From assembly GCF_002002905.1 (NCBI RefSeq), contig NZ_CP019509.1, forward strand, positions 3,882,001-3,946,000: a DNA stretch of 64,000 bases, in the 5' to 3' direction. This document shows, one piece after another, positions 18,084 through 27,950 of the stretch. Each line of letters starts with the position of its first letter. Position 1 is the first letter of the stretch. This stretch comes from Aquaspirillum sp. LM1 (GTDB lineage: Bacteria > Pseudomonadota > Gammaproteobacteria > Burkholderiales > Aquaspirillaceae). The position numbers were made by a program, and so were the translations under genes. Under the pieces are notes generated by a model. That model did not search any database. It had not been told where the DNA came from and saw only the letters and a program-made list of their open reading frames with translations.

Positions 18084-18607
18084 AGCGGGTCTGGCGCAGT
18101 GTGGCGGCGCTGGCATTTTGCCTGCCGCCGCTGGCTTCGGCCAGCGAACTCGATGGCCTGCTCGACAGCCTGGCCGACAGTTGCCAGGCCAGCCCGGCGC
18201 TGGTCAGCCTGCTGAAGTCGCTGGGGCATGCCGAAGGCGAGCCGCGACAGGTGGTGCAGCCCGCCCGGCTGAGCGTGCCGCCGGCGCTGGCCGCCTCGTT
18301 TGGCGCACCGGAGCGGGTGGCAGTGAATGACGACATCTGGCTGCTGGGCGTGCCGGCGCAGGCCAGCTGGCATGGTGTGCCGGTCACCGCGCTGACCCGC
18401 CTGCTCAGTCTGCACGAGCCTGGTGGCGAATTTGCCATTGAACTGAATGGCCGCCCGGCTGACGTGGAAGCCGGCCTGCGCAAGGCGTTGTCGTTCCGGC
18501 ACAGTAAGGTGGCGGTGGGCGACAGCTGGCAAACGCGCGGTGCCAGTTTTGTGGTGGGGGTCAACGGTGAAACCAGCACCGCCGTGGTGTGCCCGCTGCC
18601 GTTTTGA
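18080..18607 (+). CDS. Small exported protein of unknown function
   Basis: 175 residues with a typical Sec signal peptide (MKRVWRSVAALAFCLPPLASA) and a mature domain of about 154 residues with one cysteine in CQASP and one near the C-terminus in VVCPLPF, which could form a disulfide in the periplasm. No family recognised. It overlaps the gamma-carbonic anhydrase-like gene by 4 bases and is thus translationally coupled to it. Codon use matches the neighbours. Confidence 0.75.
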   Translation: MKRVWRSVAALAFCLPPLASASELDGLLDSLADSCQASPALVSLLKSLGHAEGEPRQVVQPARLSVPPALAASFGAPERVAVNDDIWLLGVPAQASWHGVPVTALTRLLSLHEPGGEFAIELNGRPADVEAGLRKALSFRHSKVAVGDSWQTRGASFVVGVNGETSTAVVCPLPF

Positions 18608-18883
18608 CGGGCGTTGAGGGCACATGCCCATTTGCGCCCGCATGGACAGGAAAATGGCGCTGGCGCGTGCCGGAAAATTTACCAGTGAGCATGATGCTGC
18701 ACGCAACTGGCATCCCCGGCCAATTCACGCCACAATAGCAGACATCGTGTTGCTGGCGGACCTGTCCCGCCTGGCCCCACCCCGGCCATGCTGCCGGGCA
18801 CCGAATTTTTGACTCGACTTTAATCAAGTTGTTGGCTCGTGTCCGCCGGCCCTGGCTGGCGGCAGGATGCCGGGATATCCACC

Positions 18884-20173
<1,290 letters not shown>

Positions 20174-20181
20174 GGATGACC

Positions 20182-21225
20182 ATGACCGCTTATGACACCC
20201 TGCGTGACCAGCTTGTCGCCCAGCCGCGCACCTGGCTGGTGACCGGCTGCGCCGGCTTTATCGGCAGCAACCTGCTGGAAGCCTTGCTGCGACTGGGCCA
20301 GACCGTGGTAGGCCTAGACAATTTTTCTACCGGCCATCAGCGTAATCTGGACGAAGTGCGCGAGTTGGTGGACGCTGAGGCGTGGCAGCGCTTTCGCTTC
20401 ATTGAAGGCGATATCCGCCAGCCGGACGACTGCGCCCAGGCCGTGGCCGGCGTGGACTATGTGCTGCATCAGGCGGCGCTGGGCAGTGTGCCGCGTTCGC
20501 TGGACGACCCGTGGAACACCCATGACAACAATATCAACGGCTTTTTGCGCCTGCTGATTGCCAGCCGCGACGCCGGGGTAAAACGCTTTGTCTACGCCGC
20601 GTCCAGCTCCACGTACGGCGACCATCCTGGCCTGCCCAAGGTGGAAGACGTGATCGGCAATCCGCTGTCGCCGTATGCGGTGACCAAATACGTGGATGAA
20701 CTGTACGGCGACGTGTTTGCCCGCGCCTACGGTGTATCGGCAGTGGGCCTGCGCTACTTCAATGTATTCGGCCCGCGCCAGGACCCCAACGGCGCTTACG
20801 CCGCAGTGATGCCGATGTGGTTTGCCGCGTTGCTCAAGCAGGAGGCGGTGTACATCAACGGCGACGGTGAAACCAGCCGCGACTTCTGCTTTGTCGGCAA
20901 CGCCGTGCAGGCCAATCTGCTGGCCGCTACCGCGCCGGCACTGCCCAAGGGCCACGAAGTGTTCAATGTGGCGGTGGGCGACCGCACCACGCTCAACCAG
21001 CTGTACGCGGCCATTCGTGAGCAAGTGGCGCGCTGGCAGCCTGCTGCTGCTGCCATGCAGCCGGTGTACCGCGACTTCCGCGCCGGCGATGTGCGCCATT
21101 CGCAGGCCGATATCGGCAAGGCCACCAGCTTGCTGGGCTATACGCCCACCCATCGGGTGGCCGAAGGGCTGGACATTGCCGCGCCCTGGTATGCCCAGCT
21201 GTTTGGTGCCGGGGCACCCGCGTGA
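20182..21225 (+). CDS. wbpP: UDP-N-acetylglucosamine 4-epimerase (WbpP/TviC type)
   Basis: 347 residues, short-chain dehydrogenase fold. NAD site [15 protein letters not shown] near 23-37 and catalytic Y165/K169 in SPYAVTKY. The long N-terminal extension ([19 protein letters not shown]) and [11 protein letters not shown] are typical of WbpP/TviC, which interconvert UDP-GlcNAc(A) and UDP-GalNAc(A). The ATG at 20182 fits the GAGG site at 20172; another ATG at 20176 is too close to it. Its last codons overlap the GTG start of the glycosyltransferase. Confidence 0.88.
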   Translation: MTAYDTLRDQLVAQPRTWLVTGCAGFIGSNLLEALLRLGQTVVGLDNFSTGHQRNLDEVRELVDAEAWQRFRFIEGDIRQPDDCAQAVAGVDYVLHQAALGSVPRSLDDPWNTHDNNINGFLRLLIASRDAGVKRFVYAASSSTYGDHPGLPKVEDVIGNPLSPYAVTKYVDELYGDVFARAYGVSAVGLRYFNVFGPRQDPNGAYAAVMPMWFAALLKQEAVYINGDGETSRDFCFVGNAVQANLLAATAPALPKGHEVFNVAVGDRTTLNQLYAAIREQVARWQPAAAAMQPVYRDFRAGDVRHSQADIGKATSLLGYTPTHRVAEGLDIAAPWYAQLFGAGAPA

Positions 21226-22256
21226 AGAAAGTGCTGATTATCCGCCGCGACAATATCGGTGATCTGGTGTGTACCACGCCCTTGTTTTCTGCCCTGCGTG
21301 AAGCCCTGCCCAACGCCTATCTGGCCGCGCTGGTAAACAGCTACAACGCCGAGGCGCTGCACGACAACCCGGTACTGGACGATGTGTTTGTCTACACCAA
21401 GGCCAAACACAGCGAACGCTCGAAACTGCGGGTATGGTGGGACACCTGGCGCTTGATGCGCAGCCTGCGCGCCAAACAGTTTGATCTGGTGCTGCTGCCC
21501 TCGGGCGGCGACCAGACCCACGCGCTGAAGCTGGCGCGGATGATCAAGCCGGGCAAGGTAGCCGGCTTTGCCCCGACCAAGGGCCTGGACGTGACCGTGC
21601 CGGCGGACAACAAGCCACAGCTGGAGGCCGAGCGGGTGTTGCGCCTGTTGCCGGCGCTGAATCTGCGCCGGGGCAAGCTGTCGCCAGTCAGCACTTTTGC
21701 CCGCAACGAAGAACGCCTGGCCGCGCGCATGGCCCTGGCCGAGGTGAACATCATTCCCGGCCCCGGCAAACCGCTGATCGGCCTGCACATCAGCGCGCGC
21801 AAGCCACGCCAGCGCTGGCCCGCCGAGCGCTTTGTCGAACTGGCCGCCCGGCTGAACAAGGCCACCGGCGCGGCGTTCATGCTGTTCTGGTCGCCTGGCG
21901 AGGAAGACCATCCGCAACACCCCGGCGACGATCGCAAAGCCCAGCAGATTATTGACGCCTGCCGGGAGCGCAACCTGCCGCTGCTGCCCTATCCCACCGA
22001 GCGTCTGGAGCAACTGATTGGCGGCCTGTCGGTCTGTCAGTCAGTCATCTGCAGCGATGGTGGTGCCATGCATCTGGCCGCCGGGCTGGGCAAGCCAATG
22101 GTCTGCCTGTTTGGCAACAGCGACCCGCGCGTCTGGGCACCGGGTGGCAGCGCGCCATTCAAGGTACTGCAGGCCAACAGCCAGACCGTGGCCGACATCA
22201 GCGTGGATGAGGTAGCCGCCACCTGGCGGCGACTGCATATCGGGCAGATTCGGTAG
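21222..22256 (+). CDS. Glycosyltransferase family 9 (heptosyltransferase-like)
   Basis: 344 residues with the GT9 features: N-terminal [21 protein letters not shown], a central [16 protein letters not shown] (the donor-phosphate region) and the C-terminal [23 protein letters not shown]9 enzymes usually transfer heptose from ADP-heptose onto LPS core; the acceptor here cannot be read. GTG start overlapping the epimerase stop (GTGA), so it is co-translated with wbpP and likely works in the same envelope-glycan pathway. Confidence 0.88.
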   Translation: MKKVLIIRRDNIGDLVCTTPLFSALREALPNAYLAALVNSYNAEALHDNPVLDDVFVYTKAKHSERSKLRVWWDTWRLMRSLRAKQFDLVLLPSGGDQTHALKLARMIKPGKVAGFAPTKGLDVTVPADNKPQLEAERVLRLLPALNLRRGKLSPVSTFARNEERLAARMALAEVNIIPGPGKPLIGLHISARKPRQRWPAERFVELAARLNKATGAAFMLFWSPGEEDHPQHPGDDRKAQQIIDACRERNLPLLPYPTERLEQLIGGLSVCQSVICSDGGAMHLAAGLGKPMVCLFGNSDPRVWAPGGSAPFKVLQANSQTVADISVDEVAATWRRLHIGQIR

Positions 22257-22275
22257 CGGTCTGACGCTTCCGCGT

Positions 22276-22875
22276 TCAGCCTGGCCAGCCGGTGTCGTCG
22301 TTGACGCCACTCAGACGGATGGCGCCATCGTCTGAGCCATTGCGCACCGCCTGGTAAATGCCGTCACCATCGCTGTCGGTGTATACCGTGGTGTGGGTGG
22401 CGCCATGCTCCTGCTCGATCTTGCTCACCTGACCATTGCTGACCACCCAGATTTCATCCGCGTCGATACGCTTGAGCTGGCTGCGACCATGTTCGATTTC
22501 ATACACTGCCAGCACGCTGCCGTTGCTGATGTCAAAGCGGTAGCCTTCCTGGCTGGTGCTGACGGTCAGGCTGCTGCCATCGTGGCTGCTGGTGCTGCTC
22601 TGGCTTTGCCGGGTGTAAATGCCGTTGCCATCGCTGTCGGTGTATACCGTGGTTTGCGTGACGCCGTGCTCCTGCTCGGTCTTGACCAACTGATTGCCAT
22701 TGAGCGCCCAGCTTTCGTCGCTGTCTGCGCGCTTGAGCGTGCTGCGACCGTGTTCAACCTTGTAGATGGCGCTCAGGCTGCCATTGCTCAGTGCAATCCG
22801 ATAGCCATTTTCCTGGCCAGATGTGCTGCTGCTCAGCGAAGAGGTGGACGCGTAGGTGTTCGATTTGTGTCCCAT
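22276..22875 (-). CDS. Duplicated-repeat protein with DxDGDGIY motifs
   Basis: 199 residues made almost wholly of two copies of an 87-residue unit. Corresponding landmarks (GYR at 24 and 111, EHGRSxLKR, EQEHG, YTDSDG at 78 and 165) are exactly 87 residues apart. YTDSD(G/N)GIY resembles a calcium-binding DxDxDG loop. A Ser/Thr-rich N-terminus (SNTYASTSSLSSSTSG) shows no Sec signal peptide, and the end is DDTGWPG. No known function; repeat plus calcium-loop character is reminiscent of RTX/adhesin modules or a type I secretion cargo, but no transporter is adjacent. Convergent with the GT9 gene. Confidence 0.7.
   Translation of the reverse strand: MGHKSNTYASTSSLSSSTSGQENGYRIALSNGSLSAIYKVEHGRSTLKRADSDESWALNGNQLVKTEQEHGVTQTTVYTDSDGNGIYTRQSQSSTSSHDGSSLTVSTSQEGYRFDISNGSVLAVYEIEHGRSQLKRIDADEIWVVSNGQVSKIEQEHGATHTTVYTDSDGDGIYQAVRNGSDDGAIRLSGVNDDTGWPG
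22336..22806 (-). repeat. Two direct 261-bp coding repeats
   Basis: The two halves of the gene at 22276-22875 repeat at a period of 261 bases (87 codons). Conservation is visible at DNA level: the block coding for the YTDSDG loop is identical over more than 20 bases starting at 22371 and 22632. This implies a fairly recent internal duplication or ongoing homogenisation. Confidence 0.75.
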
Positions 22876-23167
22876 GGGGTGGCTCCAGATCTCAAGGTGG
22901 GTGAAAACTGCTTGCTACAGTAAAGCCCCTGTCTGAAGTGTGGCTTAACGCCATATGCTGAATAACTGGTCAGTTTCTGACCGCTGACCGTCTGGGCCTT
23001 GCCTGACGCAGCTCATGGCAAATGGATACAAAAACCTTGCTCAGGCTCAAGCCATGACGCTTGCGCTTCACGTACAGTGCGCGGATGAACGCTTTTGTTG
23101 AAAATCTGTATTGCTGTGCTGACCGTGGGCATGCCCTGGCTGGCCAGTCTGGGTGTTGGAGAGAGCC

Positions 23168-23824
23168 ATGCGTATCCTGCTGGTAGAAGATGATCTGTTG
23201 CTGGGGGACGGCGTGGAAGCCGGCTTGCGGCAAACCGGGTTTACCGTGGACTGGATCAAGGACGGCGTCTCGGCACGCTCGGCGCTGGAAGTGGTGGACT
23301 ACGACGGCATGGTGCTGGACATCAACCTGCCGCGCCTGTCCGGTCTGGACCTGCTGCGCGACATGCGCCGGCACAGCAACCCGCTGCCGGTGCTGCTGCT
23401 CACCGCCCGTGACACGGTCGAAGACCGCATCCTGGGGCTGGACGCCGGGGCGGACGATTATCTGGTCAAGCCGTTTGCCCTGGGTGAGCTGGTGGCCCGG
23501 CTGCGCGCCGTGGTGCGCCGCGCCCATGGCCGCGCCAGCCCGATGCTGGAACACGCCGGGCTGAGCCTGGACCCCGGCGCGCACCGCGCCTGTTATCAGG
23601 GTCAGGACATCGAACTGACCGGCAAGGAGTTTCAACTGCTGGAACTGTTTCTGGACAACCGCAACAAGGTGTTGTCACGTCAGCAGATTGAAGAAAAACT
23701 GTACGGCTGGAACCAGGAAGTGGCCAGCAATGCGGTGGAAGTGCATATCCACCATCTGCGCAAAAAGCTCGGGGCCAATTTCATCCGTACCCACCGTGGC
23801 GTGGGCTATCAGCTCGGCGGGTAA
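23168..23824 (+). CDS. OmpR/PhoB-family response regulator (QseB/PmrA-like), no partner kinase
   Basis: 218 residues. Receiver domain with acidic pocket VEDD (7-9), phospho-acceptor D51 (LDINLP), T in LLLTARD and K in LVKPFA, followed by a winged-helix effector (LTGKEFQLLELFLDN; EVHIHHLRKKLG; RTHRGVGYQL). Sequence style is that of QseB/PmrA/TctD regulators. GGAGAG precedes the ATG at 23168. Normally such genes are followed at once by the sensor kinase; here the next gene is mhpR on the opposite strand, so the cognate kinase must be elsewhere or lost. Confidence 0.9.
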   Translation: MRILLVEDDLLLGDGVEAGLRQTGFTVDWIKDGVSARSALEVVDYDGMVLDINLPRLSGLDLLRDMRRHSNPLPVLLLTARDTVEDRILGLDAGADDYLVKPFALGELVARLRAVVRRAHGRASPMLEHAGLSLDPGAHRACYQGQDIELTGKEFQLLELFLDNRNKVLSRQQIEEKLYGWNQEVASNAVEVHIHHLRKKLGANFIRTHRGVGYQLGG

Positions 23825-23943
23825 AGGCGCTGATTGCGTCAGGGTAGGGGGCGCTGCTGTGCTGGCATGACGGCCCCGCTGGGGTCACGCACCCTGCCCT
23901 CGCCGCCTGATGCAGGCCGGGCGTCTCACTCACGCCGCGCCAT

Positions 23944-24759
23944 TCAACTGATGGTTTCCCCATTCCGGCTGGCGTCCAGCCGGCTTTCAATCTTGGCAAT
24001 CGCCGCCCGCAACGCCGGCAAGTAGCGCTCGGCAGCCTCGCCCACACTCATCGCCTTTTTCAGAAACACCACATTCAGACAGCCCAGAATCCCGCCCTGA
24101 TGCCGGATCGGCAGGGCAATCGCGGCAATTTTCTGTTGCGCCTGCCATTCCCCCTCATTGGTGGCATAGCCCTGACGACGCACCTTGTCGAGCATTTGCG
24201 TCACCAGCGCCGGCTGGCGGGCAAAACTGGCCTGTTCGTCGTGGCCGGCGGCCAGCAGTTGCAGGATTTGCAGGCGTTCTTCTTCACTGCACCAGGCCAG
24301 ATAGGCGCGCCCGGCTGAGGTAAACAGCAGCGGCATGCGCTGGCGAATCATCGCCCGGTGAAACGACAGCGGGCTGAAGCGGTGGGTGGTTTCCCGCACC
24401 AGCATGCTGTCGCCATCAATCGTGCTCAGGTCCGAGGGCCACACCAGGGTTTGCAGCAATTCGCCCAGCACCGGATTGGCCACTTCAGAAATCCATTCAT
24501 CGTCGGTAAAGCCATCGCTGAGCTGGCGCACTTTCAGATTGAGCCGGTAGCTGTCATCCGACGCGCTGCGGCGCACATAGCCTTCACTTTGCAGGGTTTC
24601 CAGCAGGCGGCGCACGGTGGTGCGGTGCAGGCCGGTGCTGGCGCTCAGGTCGGCGATGCTGGCCCAGCCATTGGCTGAGCGGTTGATGGCGTGCAGCAGG
24701 GCCAGGCCCCGGCTCAGGCTTTGCACATGCGGGTACGGGGTATGGCGGGAAGATGGCAT
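23944..24759 (-). CDS. mhpR: IclR-family regulator MhpR
   Basis: 271 residues: N-terminal winged helix (SIADLSASTGLHRTTVRRLLETL) and C-terminal IclR ligand domain (SAGRAYLAWCSEEERLQIL). The gene is divergent from mhpB as in E. coli, where MhpR activates the mhp operon in response to 3-(3-hydroxyphenyl)propionate. GGAG lies before the ATG at 24759. The N-terminal HVQSLSRGLALLHAIN segment closely matches MhpR-type proteins. Probably controls the whole locus rightward to the mhpC fusion. Confidence 0.88.
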   Translation of the reverse strand: MPSSRHTPYPHVQSLSRGLALLHAINRSANGWASIADLSASTGLHRTTVRRLLETLQSEGYVRRSASDDSYRLNLKVRQLSDGFTDDEWISEVANPVLGELLQTLVWPSDLSTIDGDSMLVRETTHRFSPLSFHRAMIRQRMPLLFTSAGRAYLAWCSEEERLQILQLLAAGHDEQASFARQPALVTQMLDKVRRQGYATNEGEWQAQQKIAAIALPIRHQGGILGCLNVVFLKKAMSVGEAAERYLPALRAAIAKIESRLDASRNGETIS

Positions 24760-24800
24760 ACGCGCTCCAGAAGCAACAAAAATAGTCTTGTAAAACAGTA

Positions 24801-24817
24801 TTGTGCACAGTGTGCCT
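24801..24817. promoter_or_regulatory. Candidate MhpR operator
   Basis: Between mhpR and mhpB, a palindrome TGTGCACA (24802-24809) continues as GTGTGCC, giving two GTGC-type half-sites. E. coli MhpR binds a 17-bp site built on GGTGCACC/GTGCACA. Match seen by eye only; the rest of the 271-base intergenic region holds a GAGGAG ribosome site for mhpB at its right end. Confidence 0.35.
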
Positions 24818-25030
24818 ATCCGGCAAATAAATTATGGCGACGACGGCGCGCTGCCTAGAATCGCCCTACCCACAACAACAAGATGGGTATGGTGCCAGGT
24901 GGCGGCTGCATGCCCCTGCGCCACGGTGGATGGCACAGGCCATCGCCTGACCCGAATGCACCCCCTGGAAGGGGCTGACCTGACGCTGGCGCCGGCGTGG
25001 GGTGGCCCATCGGATCGAGGAGTTTTTTTC

Positions 25031-25969
25031 ATGAGCATCACCCTGAAATGCCTGTCGCACACGCCGTTGCGCGGCCTCAATGACCCCGGCGCCGAGGTAG
25101 TGGCCGAAGTGGACGCGGTGCTGGCCCAGGCCAGGGCCGAGGTGGAGGCGTTTGATCCCGAACTGATCGTGATCTTTGCCCCAGACCACTACAACGGCCT
25201 GTTTTACGACCTGATGCCGCCGTTTGTGATTGCCACCGCCGCCGACTCGGTGGGCGATTACCAAACCCCACTGGGGTCGCTGTCGGTTCCCCAGGATCTG
25301 GCGCTGGATCTGGCCAAACATATCCTGAACAGCGACATCGACATTGCCCTGTCGCACCGCCTGCAGGTGGACCACGGTTGCACCCAGACGCTGGAAGAGC
25401 TGACCGGCAGCCTGACCCGCTACCCGGTGATTCCGATCATCATCAATTCAGTGGCACCGCCGTTTGGCCCCTACCGCCGGGTACGCAAGCTGGGGGAAGC
25501 GGTGGGGACGTTTCTGGCCACGCTGAACAAGCGCGTGCTGATTCTGGGCACCGGCGGGCTGTCGCATGAGCCGCCCGTGCCGCTGCTGGCCGGTGCGCCA
25601 GATGAAATTGCCGAATTCCTGATTGCCGGGCGCAATCCGACGCCAGAATTCCGCGCCGCCCGCCAGGCACGCACCCTGGCCACCGGCATGGTGTTTGGCA
25701 CGCCGGAATGTCCGCTGACTCCGCTGAATGTGGACTGGGATCTGGCTTTCATCCAGCAGATGTGCCAGGGCCGGCTGGCCGAGGTGGACGACTTTGATAT
25801 TGAGGCCATTTCCCGTGCAGCGGGGCGTTCCACCCACGAAATCCGCACTTGGGTGGCGGCATTTGCCGCGCTGGCGGCCACTGGCCCCTACCAGGCGCGC
25901 CAGGATTACTACCGCCCGATCAACGAATGGATTGCCGGCTACGGCGTGGTGAGCGCTCAGGCGCAATAA
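25031..25969 (+). CDS. mhpB: 2,3-dihydroxyphenylpropionate 1,2-dioxygenase
   Basis: 312 residues (E. coli MhpB 314). Class III extradiol dioxygenase, iron(II)-dependent, opening the ring of 2,3-dihydroxyphenylpropionate (or the cinnamate analogue) next to the diol. The two catalytic histidines occupy the same numbers as in E. coli: H115 in VDHGCTQ and H179 in GGLSHEPPVP. APDHYNGLFYD supplies further metal ligands. Start at MSITLKCLSH is set by GAGGAG upstream. First structural gene of the locus, followed by the hydroxylase gene. Confidence 0.94.
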   Translation: MSITLKCLSHTPLRGLNDPGAEVVAEVDAVLAQARAEVEAFDPELIVIFAPDHYNGLFYDLMPPFVIATAADSVGDYQTPLGSLSVPQDLALDLAKHILNSDIDIALSHRLQVDHGCTQTLEELTGSLTRYPVIPIIINSVAPPFGPYRRVRKLGEAVGTFLATLNKRVLILGTGGLSHEPPVPLLAGAPDEIAEFLIAGRNPTPEFRAARQARTLATGMVFGTPECPLTPLNVDWDLAFIQQMCQGRLAEVDDFDIEAISRAAGRSTHEIRTWVAAFAALAATGPYQARQDYYRPINEWIAGYGVVSAQAQ

Positions 25970-26046
25970 GCGCTGGCCTACCCGTCATCAGCGGGCAGGC
26001 GAGATGCGCCGCCCGCCATGAATCACACTATTCAGGAGTTTTACCG

Positions 26047-27255
26047 ATGAGCCAGATTGATACCGCCGTGTCGCAGCCGAGCGAAGAACAGATTGTCCAG
26101 CGCGCCCGCGAGCTGATTCCGCTGCTGCGCGAACGCGCCGAAGCCTGCGAGCAGGCACGCATGGTGCCAAAGGAAACCATTCAGGCGTTTCAGGACGCCG
26201 GGTTTTTCAAGATTTTGCAGCCCAAGCGCTGGGGCGGCTATCAGATGCACCCGAATGTGCTGAACCGGGTGCTGATGGAGCTGGCGCGCGGCTGTCCGTC
26301 CAGCGCCTGGAATGTGATGGTGCTGGGCGTGCATCCGTTTGAAGTGGGTCTGCTCGATCCGCGTTGCGGCGACGAGCTGTGGGGCAGTGACAACACCACA
26401 CTGGTGTCGTCGTCCTACGCGCCGTTTGGCACAGTGAGCAAGACCGAAGGCGGCTATGTACTCAACGGCGAATGGCTGACTTCCAGCGGCTGCGACCACG
26501 CGGCTGGCGGTGCCTTTGTTGGCGGTCGGGTGGCGGAAAACGGCGAAACCGTATTCCGTTCGTTCTGGATTCAGCGCAAGGACTTCGACATTGTTGACGA
26601 CTGGCATGTGGTGGGTCTGGCCGGCACCGGCAGCAAGAAGCTGATCATCAAGGATGTATTCATCCCGGATTACCGCAGCCATGTGATTGGCGCGTATGAC
26701 CAGCAGTCGCACGGCCAGGTGGAAAACCTGTACAAGATGCCGTTTTTCTATGTGTTCTATGCGGCAGTATCGTCGGTGATCATCGGCATGGCAGGCGGCA
26801 TGGTGGATTTGTACGTCGACCATATGGTACCGCGTCAGAACATCAACCAGGCGGTGGGGGCGGCGGTCAACGATCCGTTCATCAAGAGCCGGCTGGGTGA
26901 GGCCTACGCCAAGATTCTGGGTGCCACCACCCGTGTGCTGCACAACACCGACGAAGCCTGGGGCTATGCCTCGCGTGGCGAACTGGTGCCGCTGGATATC
27001 CGCATCCGCCACTTTGCCAGCAACCAGTTTACCGGCGGTGAGTGCTTTGACGCGGCGCACATGATCTTCAAGAAAACCTCCACCCGTGGCATCTGGATGA
27101 GCAGCCCGATGCAGCGGCAGATGCGCGACATTCTGGTTGGGGCCAACCATATCACCCAGAACCAGGACAATATCGGCGACCTGCTGGGTGGCCATCTGCT
27201 GGGCAACCCGCTGCCGGCGGCCAACCCGTTTGGCGCCAAGCCTGGCCAGGTTTGA
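26047..27255 (+). CDS. Flavin-dependent aromatic hydroxylase, acyl-CoA dehydrogenase fold (HsaA/HpaB-C2-like)
   Basis: 402 residues of the group D flavin monooxygenase type: FFKILQPKRWGGY, SSAWNVMVLGVHP, LNGEWLTSSGCDHA and WHVVGLAGTGSKKL correspond to the flavin-binding and barrel parts of HsaA and the Acinetobacter 4-hydroxyphenylacetate hydroxylase C2. It uses reduced flavin supplied by a separate reductase, encoded next door. By position it should hydroxylate 3-(3-hydroxyphenyl)propionate to the 2,3-diol, the job done in E. coli by single-component MhpA, which is absent here. Substrate is inferred from the neighbours. 77 bases separate it from mhpB. Confidence 0.85.
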   Translation: MSQIDTAVSQPSEEQIVQRARELIPLLRERAEACEQARMVPKETIQAFQDAGFFKILQPKRWGGYQMHPNVLNRVLMELARGCPSSAWNVMVLGVHPFEVGLLDPRCGDELWGSDNTTLVSSSYAPFGTVSKTEGGYVLNGEWLTSSGCDHAAGGAFVGGRVAENGETVFRSFWIQRKDFDIVDDWHVVGLAGTGSKKLIIKDVFIPDYRSHVIGAYDQQSHGQVENLYKMPFFYVFYAAVSSVIIGMAGGMVDLYVDHMVPRQNINQAVGAAVNDPFIKSRLGEAYAKILGATTRVLHNTDEAWGYASRGELVPLDIRIRHFASNQFTGGECFDAAHMIFKKTSTRGIWMSSPMQRQMRDILVGANHITQNQDNIGDLLGGHLLGNPLPAANPFGAKPGQV

Positions 27256-27268
27256 GAGGACGCACACG

Positions 27269-27820
27269 ATGAATCCGCAAATCAACCAAGTGCTGGACTG
27301 GACCCCGAACGCCACCCTGGCGGCCATGCCCACGGTCAGCGCCGAAGACCATCGCTACGGCATGCGCCACTTTGCCGTGGGCGTGTCGATCATTACCGCA
27401 CGCGACGGCGAACAGCGCGCCGGGCTGACTGCCACGGCGGTGTGCTCGGTGACCGCTGACCCGCCCCGGCTGGTGGTGTTCGTCAATAAAAACGTGGTGG
27501 CCAACCAGGTGATCCTGAACAGCGGCGCGCTGTGCGTGAATGTACTGGCCGGCGAGCAGGAAGACGTGGCCAAGGCATTTGCCGGCATGGTGGAAGGCGT
27601 GCATGGCGACGCCCGCTTTGACTACGGCCAGTGGCGCGAACTGAGCACCGGCGCGCCCACGCTGGACGACACCCTGGCCAATTTTGATTGCCGGGTGATC
27701 AAGGTGTTTGACGAAAGCACCCACCACGCCTTTTTGTGCGAAGTGCTCGCCACCCGCGAGCGCAACGACGGCGAGGCGCTGATTTACCTGAACGGTGGTT
27801 TCCGCCGGATTGCCCAATAA
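27269..27820 (+). CDS. Flavin reductase component (HpaC/HsaB-like)
   Basis: 183 residues of the FMN-binding split-barrel reductase family: FAVGVSIITARDGEQRAGLTA, CSVTADPPRLVVFVNKN and the CVNVLAGEQ segment are characteristic. It would use NAD(P)H to make reduced flavin for the hydroxylase encoded 13 bases upstream. Start at 27269 (MNPQINQV); a GAGAGGA ribosome site overlaps the stop of the hydroxylase gene. Pairing of the two components is inferred from adjacency and family. Confidence 0.9.
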   Translation: MNPQINQVLDWTPNATLAAMPTVSAEDHRYGMRHFAVGVSIITARDGEQRAGLTATAVCSVTADPPRLVVFVNKNVVANQVILNSGALCVNVLAGEQEDVAKAFAGMVEGVHGDARFDYGQWRELSTGAPTLDDTLANFDCRVIKVFDESTHHAFLCEVLATRERNDGEALIYLNGGFRRIAQ

Positions 27821-27950
27821 AAAACGCTTGCCCCCGAGCCCCTGGCCGGCGTGTGGAATCTTCCATGCCCCGCACCGGGGGCGCGGTGCTGGCCAGTGAT
27901 GCCAAAACCCGGCGCGCCGCCTGGCGTGACCGATACAGAGGAGACAAAAA

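Noticed and set aside
22336-22806. Repeat region as an integron or minisatellite
   Set aside because: The two units are in frame at 261 bases and code a conserved protein module, so this is gene-internal duplication rather than a non-coding repeat.
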